From NCBI GenBank assembly GCA_029204225.1, contig CM055106.1, positions 24,883,368 through 24,947,367 on the forward strand: a stretch of DNA of 64,000 bases. The letters are read 5' to 3'. The translations under genes were made by a program, and so were the position numbers. Below are positions 1 to 13,170 of the stretch, one piece after another. The stretch's first letter is position 1, and every line of letters starts with the position of its first letter. This stretch comes from Diphasiastrum complanatum. Its lineage: Eukaryota; Streptophyta; Lycopodiopsida; Lycopodiales; Lycopodiaceae. Under the pieces are notes generated by a model that was not told where the DNA came from, ran no database searches, and saw nothing but the letters and a program-made list of their open reading frames with translations.

Positions 1-300
1 AACCAAAAGGGACGTAAAATGAGAAACTACGAAAGAAACGAAGAGAATGAAAGTAAACGGGAGATTACGAAACAAACAAAGAGGAATCTTTCGCGCTGCC
101 AGCTGGCAGCTAAACGGGCTTGGAATCGTAGACTTCACGCCCAGGTGAAACGAGAGGCAACGACAGAGACTAACTGATTAGTTGATTAGCGTTAACTAGT
201 CTTGTGACTCTACATTTAGCCATCTTGTAAACTCCACATTGTGGAGGTATAAACTATCCTTTCTAGATCATAACTAGTAATCTGAATAGATAGATTTGTA

Positions 301-318
301 AGAGAGAGAGAGAGAGAG
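301..318. repeat. (AG)9 microsatellite
   Basis: Nine uninterrupted AG units, the first of many AG/CT tracts in the window. Confidence 0.95.
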
Positions 319-2653
319 GTAGTGAATAGAGCAGAAAAGAAAAATACTAGAGCTGTGCATGAAAGTATGCCAATGAGTAGAACACAACGAAAGAGCAGAG
401 TGCGATTCCGCCAACGAGAGAGACACTGACGATCTCGCTCTAAAATCAAACTGATAATACAGTCATTCCATTTTCGTGCATCTCCTTGTCTTGTATTGTC
501 TGTGTCTTGATTGCTAGAATAGAATGTGGTCTGTGATGTGTAGTCGCGTGTCTAGGATCCCGTAAAAGCTTCCGACAAAAAGAAAATTCAAAGACACAAA
601 ATCGTTTGCGAATAAGAAGACAAAAATGAAATAGAAACAGTCTCGCTTTCGTGACATTTTTTCAGCGACCAAAGCTTTCCAAACCTTCTATACTACTTTT
701 CGTTATACATTCGCGCCAAATACTTTTAGTTTTGACCTTTCACACTTCTAAAAAATCAAGACTAAAAAATAACTAAATATTTTTCATCCCATCTTAGTCA
801 AGGACTGTTTATTCGGGACGTTTAAAAAAAACCCCATCACCATGGCAATGCCTTTGTTGATATTGCAATGGTCTTGTTTCTAGTTTTTCTTCATGATTTA
901 GCTCTCATTATTATTGTTTATCTCATTCATTTTTTCACATTTGTACATTTGATTTGTTATGGTCATTTTTTTCATTTTTATCTTATAAAATAATGATTTC
1001 AATAAAATGAAGAATAAAAGAGCTTTATATTTTTAACAATGACACATTGGGTGGATAAACTACTCATGGAATATTTCATTTACAACACATTTGCTTTGTC
1101 TAGAATTCATTTATTATTTGGTTACTATGCTACAAAATTGGCCTTCAAATCTGATGAAAAATGGATAGTGACTTTTTATACAAGGTGATCAAAGGATCTC
1201 AAGCATCTTTGCATGTCGAAAGATCAAATAACAAAGTTTTGCAATTGAAAGATAGAAATAAAAACTTATTCTTTAACTCAACTCACCTAGAAAAGACAAG
1301 ACAACTTTGAGAAATCATCTCAATGGCATAATGCTATTGTGGCAAAGCCAAATTAATTTGCATTTCTTTGAAAGGCAAAGAGACACATGAAAGGCATTGG
1401 AGGTTGCAAATTACATGTCTCCACTTGGCAAAAGGCCAACTTGACTTGCACTTATTATGGGGAGGCCTGCCTTCTTCCAGTTGGCAAGGTTCTAACCTCT
1501 TTCAACACGTATGATATAATACACCATCATGGAATTAATTTAAAAAAAAAAACTAAATGCTAAGGGGTTTGTCTTATACGTCACCAAGGAATGTTAGAGA
1601 GTGGATGGACCAATTGTTCCAAGCATCCTCTTGGAGATCATAATAGTTGACTTAAACATTGCACTTTCCCCCTCCTTATGGGTGCTTGGGCCGAGTCTTT
1701 GAATTTGACATGCATGCCAACCTTTCCCATAGAAGGATTCTTTTATCTAGATATGTATGTTTCATGCTACTTGACAATATAAAAATTAAGAATAGATCAA
1801 CCTATTTAAACATCACATTGTAATAGAATATTTTTTTATAATATTAGCTTGTATGAAATTAGACTTTTTGAATTGAAAAGTAAATTTTAAGATTGACTTT
1901 TGATTAGCAAATTAATCAAAATTTTCAATTTCTTTAAAAGCCAACTAGGTCTTTGACATGCATTTGGAGCTTGCAAATGCCCGGGTCCGAGTGCTCGAGA
2001 AACTTTTCTTGAGTTATTTTTCAAGAACCTACAATATTTAAAGTTTCTCAATTTTTATAGGACTATTACTCATAGAAGAGTTTATATGCCTACATATAAA
2101 ATTGTCAAGTTTTTTGTGATATCATTTTTTGAGATAGGATGTTGATTCCATTCCTATATTGTGCCGATTTTCCCAAGCACTATTGGGGCCTCCCTTTTTG
2201 CCCGACCCAAGAACACAAATGAGTGTTATTACTAGGGTGTCATTCCTTTCTAATTCCCTCTTATTATCTCTATCTCCAATGAGTGTTATTCCCTTATAAT
2301 TCCCTCCTATTGTCTCTTTCTCCAAAAGTGCCCTAGTCAAAACTTATTCTTTTCATTAATAGAGATGAAAACCACGAGAGTACAAAAGCACCTCATATCC
2401 TAGCCTCATCATCAAGTTCATCATCTATTGTGTATAGAGTGAGGGCACACACCAGTGCTGGAGTGCTGCAGATTGAAGGGCAACTCTACCTTTCATAGGT
2501 TTTTGTAAAAATTGAAGGAATGCTCATGTATTTAGTTTGATATTTGAAAGGTGCATGATTTAAATGCCGTTCATTTGAAGGGCAAAAGGCTTAGGAAGGG
2601 CATTTTGCCCTTCAATCTGCAGCACTCGCAACACACACATGTTTGGATGTGTG

Positions 2654-2656
<3 letters not shown>

Positions 2657-2684
<28 letters not shown>

Positions 2685-2696
2685 TAGAGAGAGAGA
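2657..2696. repeat. Compound (GT)n(GA)n microsatellite
   Basis: A GT run passes directly into a GA run with one GATA interruption. Reverse-strand open frames across it are only translated repeat. Confidence 0.9.
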
Positions 2697-3126
2697 AAAG
2701 TTAGAGTGTGTATATGAGTGTGAATGAGGATAGGCATGGTGGAAGAGAGAGAGACAACAATGATGCTGGTGGGCAAATGCGAAAGAGAGATAGAGAAGAA
2801 ATTCTAATTCATGTATCTTGGGTTTGTGTACGGTCGATGGTACTTCAAACACGCAAGTATGCTCCGGTGTCGGTTCTATAGCTAGCTGCTGGAGTTCTAA
2901 CTTTCTTCCTAGTAAGAAGCTTAGCAGAGATTAAAAGGCTACAGGAACGTCTTTTCACGTGCCTTCTTTTACTTTGGAAACTGCCACAGCATGGTGCACG
3001 TAGCTCAGACTCAACGATGGTGCAGCTGCTGTTTGACTTTTAAACCTATACCCGATGCAGGTACTAGGATCTATGCAAGCGTCTTGATCACAATAATTGT
3101 AGATGGCAACGGGCATCGTCAGATGA

Positions 3127-3190
3127 TCTCTCTCTCTCTCTCTCTCTTTCTTTCTCTCTCTCTCTCTCTCTCGCGCGCGCACACACGCAC
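3127..3190. repeat. Compound (CT)n(CG)n(CA)n microsatellite
   Basis: A CT tract with TTT interruptions is followed by a short CG run and a CA run, so the repeat changes register twice within about 64 bp. Confidence 0.92.
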
Positions 3191-3834
3191 TCGGCCCCTC
3201 AATATAACACACTGGTTTTCTCCCGCAGACGTCGAATTTTAACCATATGGTTGAGCATGATGACTATCAGGTTTATGCTGGTAGACAGCAGATCTGTTTA
3301 AGTGGCTGCAAAGACCAAGTTTCGTGGTTACTGAATTCAACTGGTGTACGTATAGCTAGTATTATACCTTCGGCATGATGAGTTGGAGAGTACGGTTGAC
3401 CATTCTTGTTACTGCTTTTTGCAGCACGATGAGTTTGGCATTAGCTGGTAACTGTGTTTCTCGTTAATCCTCGTATCGATCAGAGAAAATGAGTATATTT
3501 GTGTATAAACTCGCTGTCAATTTTCGAGTAGTGTTACATATTTCATATCGATGCTTTTCATAAAGTATTGCTATCAAATTTCGAGCTTCATAAGGCTGCA
3601 TGTGCTGTATGATAGAGTTGCTGGATTCGTCGAAGCTTGCTAGATAATTTAAGTGTGGAATAAACTAGCCGCCGAAACTTGTCAAGCGACGGCCTTTATC
3701 TAGACTTATCCTATATTGCGCACGAACAGAGTTTCGAAAAACAAGTTTCGTTAGACTTTTGCAGAATATGTCGTGAATCTTCCGGTGCTATTTAGCTGCT
3801 GGTTGGCTGATGGCCTTTATCTTTGCTTATGTAG

Positions 3835-4392
3835 ATAGAGTCGCAGGAGCAGGCACCAGCTTTGCAGCTAGCATTTTGGTTGATGGGTCGACAGCTCCTG
3901 AAAACGAAAACAAGGCGACTGGTATCCCTGATTCACTTACTAAACAGGTGAACCCAGATGCTACCGGTCAGTTAAAACTGCAAACATTGCTTTTAGGATG
4001 GTTTTATTTTTGTGCCAGTATGCTGAGCTCCTTCTTGTTTTCTTTGCCACGTATTTGTTCTATTACCAGATTTCTTTTGATTAAATTTGATATGTATTTC
4101 TGGAGGAGAAACATTTCGGTTTCTATTTCGTCTGTTTGAGCGAAAACCATACTCACAAGCTTTTGAGCAATGTGCACAGACTTCTGAACACGAAAAGCCG
4201 GAGATACAATTGGACGAGGAAGTCGATGAGACTTACTGCAATTCCGGAGGAGAAAAAATGCAGATTAATTGTGAAGAAGCGCGAAGCTTAGTGGTAGTTA
4301 TTGATTATAGTAACCCAGCTCCCAATCCAGAACCGCCATCTCGGGCTGCACCCAAGGGAGGACTTCCCAAAACCCCTTCAGGAAAACACTGA
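3835..4392 (+). CDS. Putative 3' exons of an unrecognised host gene
   Basis: Two candidate exons join in phase. The first, 3835-3947, follows a pyrimidine-rich stretch ending in AG (TTTGCTTATGTAG) and ends at CAG|GTGAAC, a good donor. It encodes a hydrophilic Ala/Ser/Glu-rich segment. The second, 4141-4392, follows TTCGTCTGTTTGAG. It encodes an acidic segment (EIQLDEEVDE) then a Pro-rich tail (NPAPNPEPPS) ending at a TGA at 4390-4392. The first exon ends on a codon boundary and the second opens in the same phase, which is mild support for real splicing. I do not recognise the protein, and upstream exons were not found. The alternative is chance open frames in non-coding DNA. Spliced transcripts would decide. 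Confidence 0.3.
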
Positions 4393-5900
4393 AGACCGTT
4401 TCCTTTTGCAAAATCAACTGTGCAGCAACCATAGTCTTCCAAGCTCTCATAAAAGACAGACAGTGTAGATTGCAGCTGAACATATATTCTGCCTCAATCT
4501 GCTCAGGCATCTGCATCTAGATCTATTTCCTGCTCATAAATCACTTTGAAGTTCTGAGGCATGCAGTGCATGAACTGAACAATAGCTTGTATGATACTTG
4601 TTTGACTATTATCTGCTTATTTCCTTACGTAATCAGAAGATGGAACTTATTTTATGACGGCTAACTGATTGAACGTCTATTCATCATCCTTCACAGGAGT
4701 TTGTGGGTGGTAAAAGGCTGCAAATAAGCGGGTAAATACGAGACAGTAAAAACATTCTACATATATTGATGACTTTAAGAAGTCCATATTTCTACAAACT
4801 GCATGAAACGTCTAGATTAGACTTGAACAAATAAAATTCTCATTCGCATCGAGTTTATATTTCATTTAAAGAGTAGAAAACCTCTTTGTTGAGAGTGGTG
4901 GCTTGATTCAGCTTGGAAGGGGATCAGAGAGGCGAGGGGTTGACTTTCAGCACTTGACTAGCTGTATCAGTGGTGAATCGGGATTACGGATCGAAGAGAC
5001 GTGTTTTCATCATTGCTTATATTTTTCGTCGACACGCTTTGCTTTGTACTTGGAAAAAAAATCATTCTAAACTTTTTCCCTTCTTGTATTGATGACTACA
5101 ATGATGTAGAAAATTCACAGACAATAGCACCTTAGTAAAAATCTTACTATCATAAAGTTAATCCGAAATTATACTCAATGACAAGGAGGAAAATAAGTGT
5201 GGTTTTATAGACAAAATGGCTTATAGGCCTGTACCTCTGAGGAAGTTCAATATGTACTGTTGCTATTTTCTGAATGTAATTGACGCTGCACATCAAAAGA
5301 GCTATACCAGATTGAATTCGGTTAATGCTTCGTACCAAATTGCTTTTGCTGCCGCAAAAGAAATCTGCTGAAAGATAACATCATTCCTAGCTTTCTATAG
5401 CGTGAACAAAAACAGTACTCTAAATGAACGCCCTTGTATTTTTTTGTGTATCGTTTTTCCATTTTATGTCCTAGTATAAAAAGGAGCTCTCTATGCCGTA
5501 AAAATTATCCATATGCAGTTTTATCAAACTATTACGTGGTTTGATGAGTTGAAACCCAATCACCAAGTGAAAAGTCTTTTCTTCCGCTACGAGGTAAAGG
5601 GGACATACTTCCTCAAGTTGGAAGATAAACTTAACCACGCTCCTTGTGGGTGTATATGCTTCCATTGAAAGCTTTTGACCTTGCGAATGATATTATGTTC
5701 CATGATTTTACAACGTGTTGTTTGTGCAGCGAGGATTGTTCTGGCTGCTATTCCATGTTGAATTGGAATTTGGAACACACTGATTGATACCTGCTCTTGG
5801 TGTGAAGCATTTATGACAAGATAATCTTCGCTTTCAACGTGCTAGGATAGTCTTCCCTTTGAACGTGCTAGGAATCAGGATCTGTGACTTGATTTTTTTC
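4393..5900. other. No supported gene
   Basis: Only short open frames without recognisable motifs on either strand. If the exons at 3835-4392 are real, the first few hundred bases would be the 3' untranslated region. Confidence 0.4.
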
Positions 5901-6637
5901 CTGCCTTGCCTCTCAACCTGTAGAGTGCCTCCTGGCATGGGTCTAAAATTCTTCTCTCTTTGATCCCGATTCCCCACGAGGAACTGGCACTGCAAGCTAA
6001 GGGAATATCATGTCTTCATGGTTGGCATTTGCAAGAGATTGCAACATGTAATGGATATAGATGAGGCCTATTTGCCTTTCAAAGAAAGGCAAGATATTTA
6101 TCAAAGTGTGTCAAATCAAACCCACAATAAAAACAATTTTGCCTTTTGAAAAGCAATTTCAAAAGTCAAAGATAAAAATATTAAAATTTTCCTCTTAAAA
6201 TGAGGCAGCATCTCTTATATTTAGGAAATCTTCTTGCATTTTTATACATTTTCAGATTGAAAGGTAACCCAAGAAACATACATGTTCAATGAAAATTAGA
6301 AATAAAAAAACCCTACAATGTGAGAGGTGGACCATGGGTATACATGTCAAATTCAACATGCATGATGTATTATTCTCACATAATAATCTCTATTCAATAA
6401 ACTACTTTTGGCCTCAAAAACATTCCATGAATGTCATTTAACTAGACTTGTTCTCTCACTTCGCCTAGTAGATCATTGTTTTTATACTTTCAAATCTATT
6501 TATTGGCTTTGCCTTGAAAATGCTATACTATGTTGGTCAATGGCATTTCAAAAGTCAATGTCATAAGTTGTAAAAGTGCCTTGCACATATGAAAGGCATG
6601 TGAATTCCACACATGCCCCAAGAGCTTCACTACACAC

Positions 6638-6782
<145 letters not shown>

Positions 6783-6931
6783 GACTAATAGGTTGGGGTC
6801 TAATAAAAGGCCTAATCAATATTTATCTTGTAATTAATACTTTGCTTACTATAGTTGCCTATGATGTTGGTGTTGAGAGTTGATCGTATGCTTTTTCTTC
6901 TTGTGCCAATTTTGCAATATGTTTCTTAACT

Positions 6932-7850
6932 TGGTATTAGCGCTTGGTTGTCATGAGAATTGTCATTGGCGTGATAGCTTCAATGCTACAACCTATGTGG
7001 GAATCTAGGAAGGAAACTTTTCAAGCCAGGAAACTTGAGAGTGTTCAATGGGGTGGAAACCAAAAAAAATTGTAAAATTTTTCAGATTTCATGTGATATC
7101 GGTAGGTTTTCCTTCAAGAAAGCATATCATTTTTAATCAATACTACACCAATTGGCTTAGCCATAAAGTGGATTAGTTGTAGGGCCATCTGAGTGGAGCA
7201 AAGAACCACAAGCGAAAGCTCTAAGAAAGTGTGTAAGATGCCCATGAGAAGGCTGAGAGAATAGTGTGCGAAGGTTTACACTAGCAATCATTCTCCACAT
7301 AAGACAAATTTTGGTGCTCTAAACTGGTACACCAAGAAGTTGTATGAGAGGGACCTAGCCCATGTATTTCCAAGGCAAGGGAGAGATTCATACAAAACCC
7401 TCTAAAAGAGACAAGGTTTTCAGCAAAAAGTTTGGAGATGGAGGTGGATGGGAGTCGTGTGCATCAAGGAGGAGATGAAGTAGTGTATGGAGGTGTATAT
7501 TGTCTCCAAAATTTTGGTCTTGGTAGTGTATAGTGTATAGTATACTGCATTTATTGAATTAAAACGAATCTAGATCAAAGGTCCTAATTCAAGCTCTTGG
7601 GGCCATTAGATCATGGAGAATTGTGGGATTCAAGATAAAATCAAGTGAATTTAATTTGAAAGGGCCTGCAAATAGCACAACAATGTTTTTTTTTTAAAAT
7701 TAAAATTAAAAGAGACCCATCAGGTGAATTTGGATTGAAGGCCATAGTTTCTTCAGAATTAAAAACTGGTTCATTTTTTGTGAAGCCTCTAAATTTTTAG
7801 TCCTTTTCTCGATTTGCGATTGTCCAAAAGCTGATTTCTTTCAAATTAAG
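6932..7850 (+). mobile_element. LTR retroelement 5' relic (PBS and leader)
   Basis: TGGTATTAGCGC at 6932 resembles a decayed initiator-tRNA primer-binding site (TGGTATCAGAGC) and would mark the end of a 5' LTR to its left. About 600 bp downstream, 7540-7850 carries a non-coding block (AATTTGAAAGGGCCT, then AGAGACCCA) that is also recognisable at 56080-56340, again about 600 bp after a primer-site sequence at 55477. The two loci are therefore probably 5' parts of one element family. No gag or pol is visible here, and the LTR boundaries are not resolved. Confidence 0.4.
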
Positions 7851-7884
7851 GGCAAAAAATATTGTACTCTACAAGTACAACTTC

Positions 7885-8441
7885 TACATTATTCAGAAAT
7901 GAGGACTTTAAGTGCCTCCAAACTTGGAAGCTCCTCCTTGATTGCATAGGATTGGACAATGTTCTCAAACTCATCTTTGAATCCATTAAGGATGACTTGA
8001 ACTAATTCACTTTGATTGAGATGATCACTATGCATGCAAGCTCTCTATGAAGATCCTTGACTCTCATGAACAAATTTGAAGCACTCTCATCACTCTTTTG
8101 ATAACTTTGAAAATTTTGGTTCCTAAGAGTGAGTAGTCTAGAAGTATTCTTGGCTTCATAGATGGCTTTGAGAGTTTCCCAAGCCTCCTTGGTGCAACCA
8201 CTAATCTCTCTCAAAACTTCATTTGAGACATTTATCTTAAGGAAGTGAAGGGCCATTCTTGCCCTTTTCTTGTACCTTTGTACTTCTTGGAGTACTTGAG
8301 GCTCCTCCTCAATTCCAAGTACTATATTCATCACATCTTGGAAAATCAAAATTGATTTCATCCTCACTTTCCAAATAGAATAATTGGAAGTGTTCAATCT
8401 CTCTCCTTGATCCAAGAGAAAGGATTGGCATGTATGCCATA
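7885..8441 (-). pseudogene. Copia gag fragment (element G)
   Basis: Minus-strand gag of a Ty1/Copia element. The likely start is the ATG at 8439-8441, in the position of the gag start of the relative at 23245. A 1-bp frameshift just after it puts the main frame from 8415 to about 8002. Signatures include SNYSIWKVRMKSIL near the N-terminus and KNTSRLLTLRNQ in the centre. The frame is lost near 8000, but LVQVILNG and QSYAIKEELPSLEAL can be read further left to about 7885, where similarity ends. Zinc knuckle, protease and pol are absent, so the element is truncated within gag. Gag packages element RNA into cytoplasmic particles. This copy is not functional. Confidence 0.85.
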
Positions 8442-9185
8442 ATCACTTGAGAAATTGACTTGTGAAGAATCCAAAAAACAGGTACAAGTGCTGCTTCTCT
8501 TTGAAAAGATGCTTTGATAATGGTGTCCAACCAAAATCAATTGAGATCTTGCAACAATTATGAGACTACAATCTCAATAGCTTTGACAATCTCACTCAAA
8601 CTAGATCTATCTTTCCTTCAAAAAGAGACACAACAATATTTTGATCCACATTCTTCTAAGCACGAGTATAACACTCAAAGATGCCTCAAAAGACACAAAT
8701 CTACTTGATTTGTATGAAACTACGAGGCCTTGGACTCAAAATCTCACCTAGATCTCACCTAGTCAAGATTGGCAAGCTAGAACATGAGTTTTTTTGATTA
8801 AATAAGCTATATGTGAGTCAAACTTGATGTGTCCAACCAGGCTAGGTGCCGTTATTACCTTGATTCAAATGGCTATAACTCCCCCTAGACACATCCAATT
8901 GTTGAAACAAATTGCAACACAAAGTAGACTTCACTAGCTTTCTAGCAAGCTATCATACTCCAAATTTGGATCAACGATGCAGCACAAACTCAAAGTGGAC
9001 TGATCTCACACTGTGGTTACACACTGAATTCCATACAATGCTAGTATGGATCCAATCAATATGATTTAGACCCCTCTTGATCCAAAAATCATTATGATAG
9101 AATTTGAAATGCAACTACACCCTCCACAACAAGGTTTCAAGCCAAAATCACTTCACACTTGATAGATGCAAATCAATCTTAGGTA

Positions 9186-9198
9186 GGCTCTAATACCA
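9186..9198 (-). promoter_or_regulatory. Primer-binding site, element G
   Basis: Read on the minus strand this is TGGTATTAGAGCC, complementary in style to the initiator tRNA-Met 3' end, directly after the LTR. Confidence 0.85.
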
Positions 9199-9891
9199 TG
9201 ACATGGTGTACTTTCAAACGTGTGAGGACTTCTCAAATCATGTGAATGATATCCTAAGATGCGTGTGATTGCACATAGATCAATCTATATTGAGATACAA
9301 GCATACTAGCTCATAAAACTAAGGCAAGAGCACTTGTACATGCATCATCATCAACCATTCATCACACATAATGAAAGGACACTTTCCATGAAAAACACTA
9401 AGTATAGATTTGGCTTGCTCTTGGGTAGAGAGAGAATGCAACATGGAGCTCTTGGGTAGAGAGAGAATGTCATCAAAAAACAAAGTGTTGCAGCTTGCTA
9501 CATCAAGATCTTGATACAAAAAAACTAAGTATGGGCTCTCCCTCACTCCCACTCAGAGTAGCTCAAGATCCAAGAGTGTGGAAATGAAGCAAATTGATTG
9601 GACCCCTAAGATCACCACCTCTTACAATGATTGGACCTCCTACATGACACCTCTTACAATGACCATTTTCAAATTGGTGCACCTCACAATATTATTGGCC
9701 CAAATTGACAAATGAAATCAAGAAGTGATATGTCACTCATCCTCTAGCATCAAGCCAAGTGTCACTAGCCTACACTACCACGAGCTAATCCACTTCCAAA
9801 ATTGGCCTAATCACTTATTTACAAGTATACAATGAGTGGTTTTGAAAGAGGACCCCCAAACCTCAAGATAGATGGCTTTTACAATTTCACA
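9199..9891 (-). repeat. 5' LTR of truncated Copia element G
   Basis: On the minus strand the sequence runs from TGTGAAATTGTAAAAG (at 9891) to ...ACCATGTCA directly before the primer site at 9198. The TG...CA ends, the length of about 693 bp and a start like the other LTRs here (TGTGAA...) support this. The right boundary is inferred from that similarity, since no second LTR exists to compare. The first base outside begins AAGTA, a candidate target duplication half. Confidence 0.65.
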
Positions 9892-11380
9892 AAGTATACT
9901 TCTTTACAAGGCTAGATGTTCAAGGACCACAAACAATAAATAGTGGACCCTATGGAGTGTATTATCATTATAGTCCAATATCACTATTATATGATATGTA
10001 GCTTTCTTTATAAATCAATAAGTAGTGGTGACTACTACATAGAAGTGAGCACTAGATAAACGTCACTCATGATTGTCTACATAGTAGTATCAACTACTAT
10101 TTATAATCATTATTACTATCTCATAGTCGTGAGTGTCATTTAGTGCTCAAAGCATAAACTTAACAATAATGATTGCCATAAAACAATTGTGACTGCTAGA
10201 TAGTATTCATTACTAGTGTGAAGTAGCCAATAGCACTTTATAACTAGAAAAGAGAGCTATGAATCAATCACTAGTACTTTTTATCAATTATGACTATTTG
10301 ATAGCATTCATAACCACTATACAAAAGTCCTGACTAGCATTGACAACCATTGTGCAATACTCATGACTATTACATGGTAGTACCTCTTTAGTGCAATGTG
10401 GCATTTGTGAATTCTATATTGCATTCATAATGATTTTATGAAAATCTTGTTGGTTGGAATTCATTCCTATAAGTAAGAAATTGTGAATGGTATAGGGAGC
10501 TAGTTGTGTTCACTACATAGTAATCATGATTTGTTATGTATCGAGTCATGATTCAATATGCCATTCATGGAATTTATTATAATAAGTAAGCAATTGTGAG
10601 TGGTATATGGTAGCTAGTTGTGCTCACTACATAGTAATCATGATTGCTATATAGTGAGTCATACTTCAATATGCCATTCATTATTATTATATAGTCGCAT
10701 GTTATCTAGTAGTTTTGACTACTATGCACCCATTTGTCATTTTATTCTAATGATTGTGTAATAATATATAGGTGGACTTGTATTTATGATTTGAAAAAAT
10801 GCTCTCTAATGTATAGACTATTTGGCATCCATTTAGAATCTCAAGTCATTCTTTTTTTCCAAGTTGAATAATAGTAGATGTTGTATCTCACATGTGTGAT
10901 ATCAAAGAAGCAATGAAATTGGGCACAAAGAGTGACTTGAATTTCTCAAAGAAATGGTGGACAGTCTCTAAACCAAAGAGCATTTTTTCAAACCATAAAA
11001 AAGTAGATCATGTTAGGAGCTATTTCCTATGAATAAAGAGTGACTGAAAAATATTGACCACAAGAGGCTAATTGAGTCTTCATTTGGTTGAGACATACAA
11101 TAGTTGCATTAATAGAAGAAATTTAGATTGTGAGAGATGTGGTCAAAAAAATAAATTTTGATTATCGTCATAGGAATCAACCTGAGAGAAAATGTGGAAA
11201 GTTCTCATTTTTGTTGAATTAACATTAATAGTGGAAATAGAATTCAACCTACAATTGGTTAATTGTGAAGAAACATGAAAATGTATCCTCCCTCAATCAA
11301 AGATACTCCTTATGTGAGTAGAACAAACACTATTCTCATTGGATATTATGAATCAAGCCAATAAGGTTCCATGTACTAAG
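9892..11380. repeat. Degenerate short-period repeats, including a 113-bp tandem duplication
   Basis: From about 9990 to 10760 short motifs such as GACTACTA, TAGTAATCATGATT and CTACATAGTAG recur in both orientations. Two clear tandem copies of about 113 bp start at 10471 and 10584, each containing AAGTAAG, CACTACATAGTAATCATG and CAATATGCCATTCAT. No coding frame is seen. From 10760 to 11380 I see nothing specific. Confidence 0.6.
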
Positions 11381-11679
11381 CAAGGCCAATAATGATCTAT
11401 TAGAACTCTATAAAGACTGATCCAACTTCCCTTTGAGTGATAGCATTCAATTTTACAAGAAAATCTCTTTTAGGTGACTTGTGCTCCAAAGTCCAAATCA
11501 CCAAGACTTTCTACTTTGGTCCTATCAATTCACAGTTTTTTAGGCATATGTATAGCATTTTAGATCCTATTCAATCTCTTTTGACTCCAAAAAGTCCAAA
11601 AATTAATGTGTAATCTCTCGAGATACATCTAATACTTCGATAAAAAACAATGCTCAATTTCAATCAATATCTAATACCA
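11381..11679 (-). mobile_element. Leader relic of a Copia element (element J)
   Basis: Read on the minus strand this resembles the leader of element D (36640-36760): both carry GACTGATCCAA, a TGGCATTCAA/TAGCATTCAA block and a TGTACTCCAAG/TGTGCTCCAAA block in the same order. The primer site abutting the LTR at 11668-11679 is degenerate (GTTATTAGAT-like, ending TGGTATTAGAT). Confidence 0.55.
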
Positions 11680-12334
11680 TGTGAACATGAGTGAACAATT
11701 AATTAAATAAATCATAAAGTGATGGAGATTGCAAAAAGAATCAAATTGAATCAATACTAGCACTTGGAATCAACTCTAGATCTCATGTCTAGCCTATTTT
11801 GCCAATTGCTCCACATTGGCACATAAAATATAATCAAAACTCAAGTTTGAATGTGTAGGAACCTCTCACAACCAATAAGCAACTAATTAAGCCTAAAAAC
11901 AACCATGTACAAATCAAAGATTAAGAATACTTTGAAGCTAGAACTCACCAGAAAGAGACAACGTATTGGAACACTCAAAATCTTGATTTCTATATTAAAT
12001 TACATCAAGCATTACATTGATCTTTATACATAGCTACCTTCGATCTTGAGTTTAGGGCTTTTTCACAATCATTTTAAACCTAAACCTAGCATCAATACTC
12101 TAATATGGCAATTCAGCCCTAACTTTGATCTTTTTGTGGGATAGATCCTACTACTAAATAAAAAAATTGTTATTTTGTACTCTATGTTCTCAAAATGGCT
12201 CTTTGTACTCACATGAAAGAATGTGTCAAGGCCACAAATGAGGAATATACATTTCTAAGAATCTATTCATGTGTCAATGCCACCTCATCATGGTAAAAGA
12301 CAAAATACATCAGGCTAGAATTGTGTAATTTTCA
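11680..12334 (-). repeat. Copia LTR (element J), related to the LTR at 36964-37658
   Basis: On the minus strand it starts TGAAAATTACACAATTCTAG at 12334 and ends ...TGTTCACA at 11680. The LTR of element D starts TGAAATTTCACAGTTCTAG. Several internal blocks are shared, including a block around TCTAGAACTCRCCA. Length is about 655 bp. Only the leader remains beside it, so this is the 5' end of a truncated element. Confidence 0.65.
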
Positions 12335-13160
12335 ACATCTAATACTGTGACCAAACAAGAGAAATTATTTAGAGACCCAATTTTTTTTTTTAAGTTGAGC
12401 TTGTTTTGAAAATTTGCCAAAATTTAGATGTTAGATTTACAAACATAATTAAAAAATTTAAAGAGTTTTATTATTATTATTTTTTTAAACATAAGCTTTT
12501 ACTTCTTATTATTTTCACATTTGTTTTTTGAAACAAATTCAAACATGAAAAAAATTACAAAATAATTTCAAATTTTCAAAATCAGAAACATAAAATTTTG
12601 AGATGTAATTATGATTTTAAGCTATTTGAATACTACAAAAAATTTAAGCTTAACTTATTTATCTAGAAAATTTAAAAGTATACAAATTTGACTTATTCAA
12701 GAATAATCCAAATGCCTACAAAATTAATACTTCATATTGATTGTATTTGAAAATTGCATACATAATAAAACCAAAAAGTTTGTAGAATTTCAATCTTTGA
12801 AAATTTGTAAATATCATTCTACGTGTGGCTTTTAGAAAATGTGTGCCAATTTGAGATATTTGTTTTTCTTACTTGGCTAGAAAACATGCTACTTTTTTTT
12901 TTTTAAACCATTGTAGTTGAATTGGTGTATCTAATGTTCAATCATGAATAAATGCTCTATAAAGCAATTCTAAGCTATGAGATGAAAGATACAAAAACTA
13001 GAATCAAGTACCATGGTAAAAAAGACATAATTTTTTTTTGTCTTACTCTTGGAATCTTACCTACGATATTTTTAGCTCATGTCTTCTCAAACATATAAAG
13101 CATGTTTGAATCCTATTTAAACTTTTTTATTTGGTCTTTTTTATTAGAATTTTAGTTTTC
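12335..13160. other. AT-rich, no feature seen
   Basis: Very AT-rich sequence with T and A runs and no open frame of interest on either strand. Confidence 0.6.
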
Positions 13161-13170
13161 CATTCAAGAA

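Larger units (their letters stand above)
1..3834. other. Low-repeat flank without a recognisable gene
   Basis: I see no open frame here that looks like a protein family. The longer open frames come from microsatellites or lack any recognisable motif. Base composition is more balanced than in the retroelement blocks to the right, and there are several simple repeats (301-318, 2657-2696, 3127-3190). It could be upstream or intronic sequence of the putative gene whose exons may lie at 3835-4392. This cannot be decided without transcript data. Confidence 0.4.

Noticed and set aside
216-449. 77-codon minus-strand frame with a hydrophobic segment
   Set aside because: It runs through an AG tract, and nothing recognisable is encoded.
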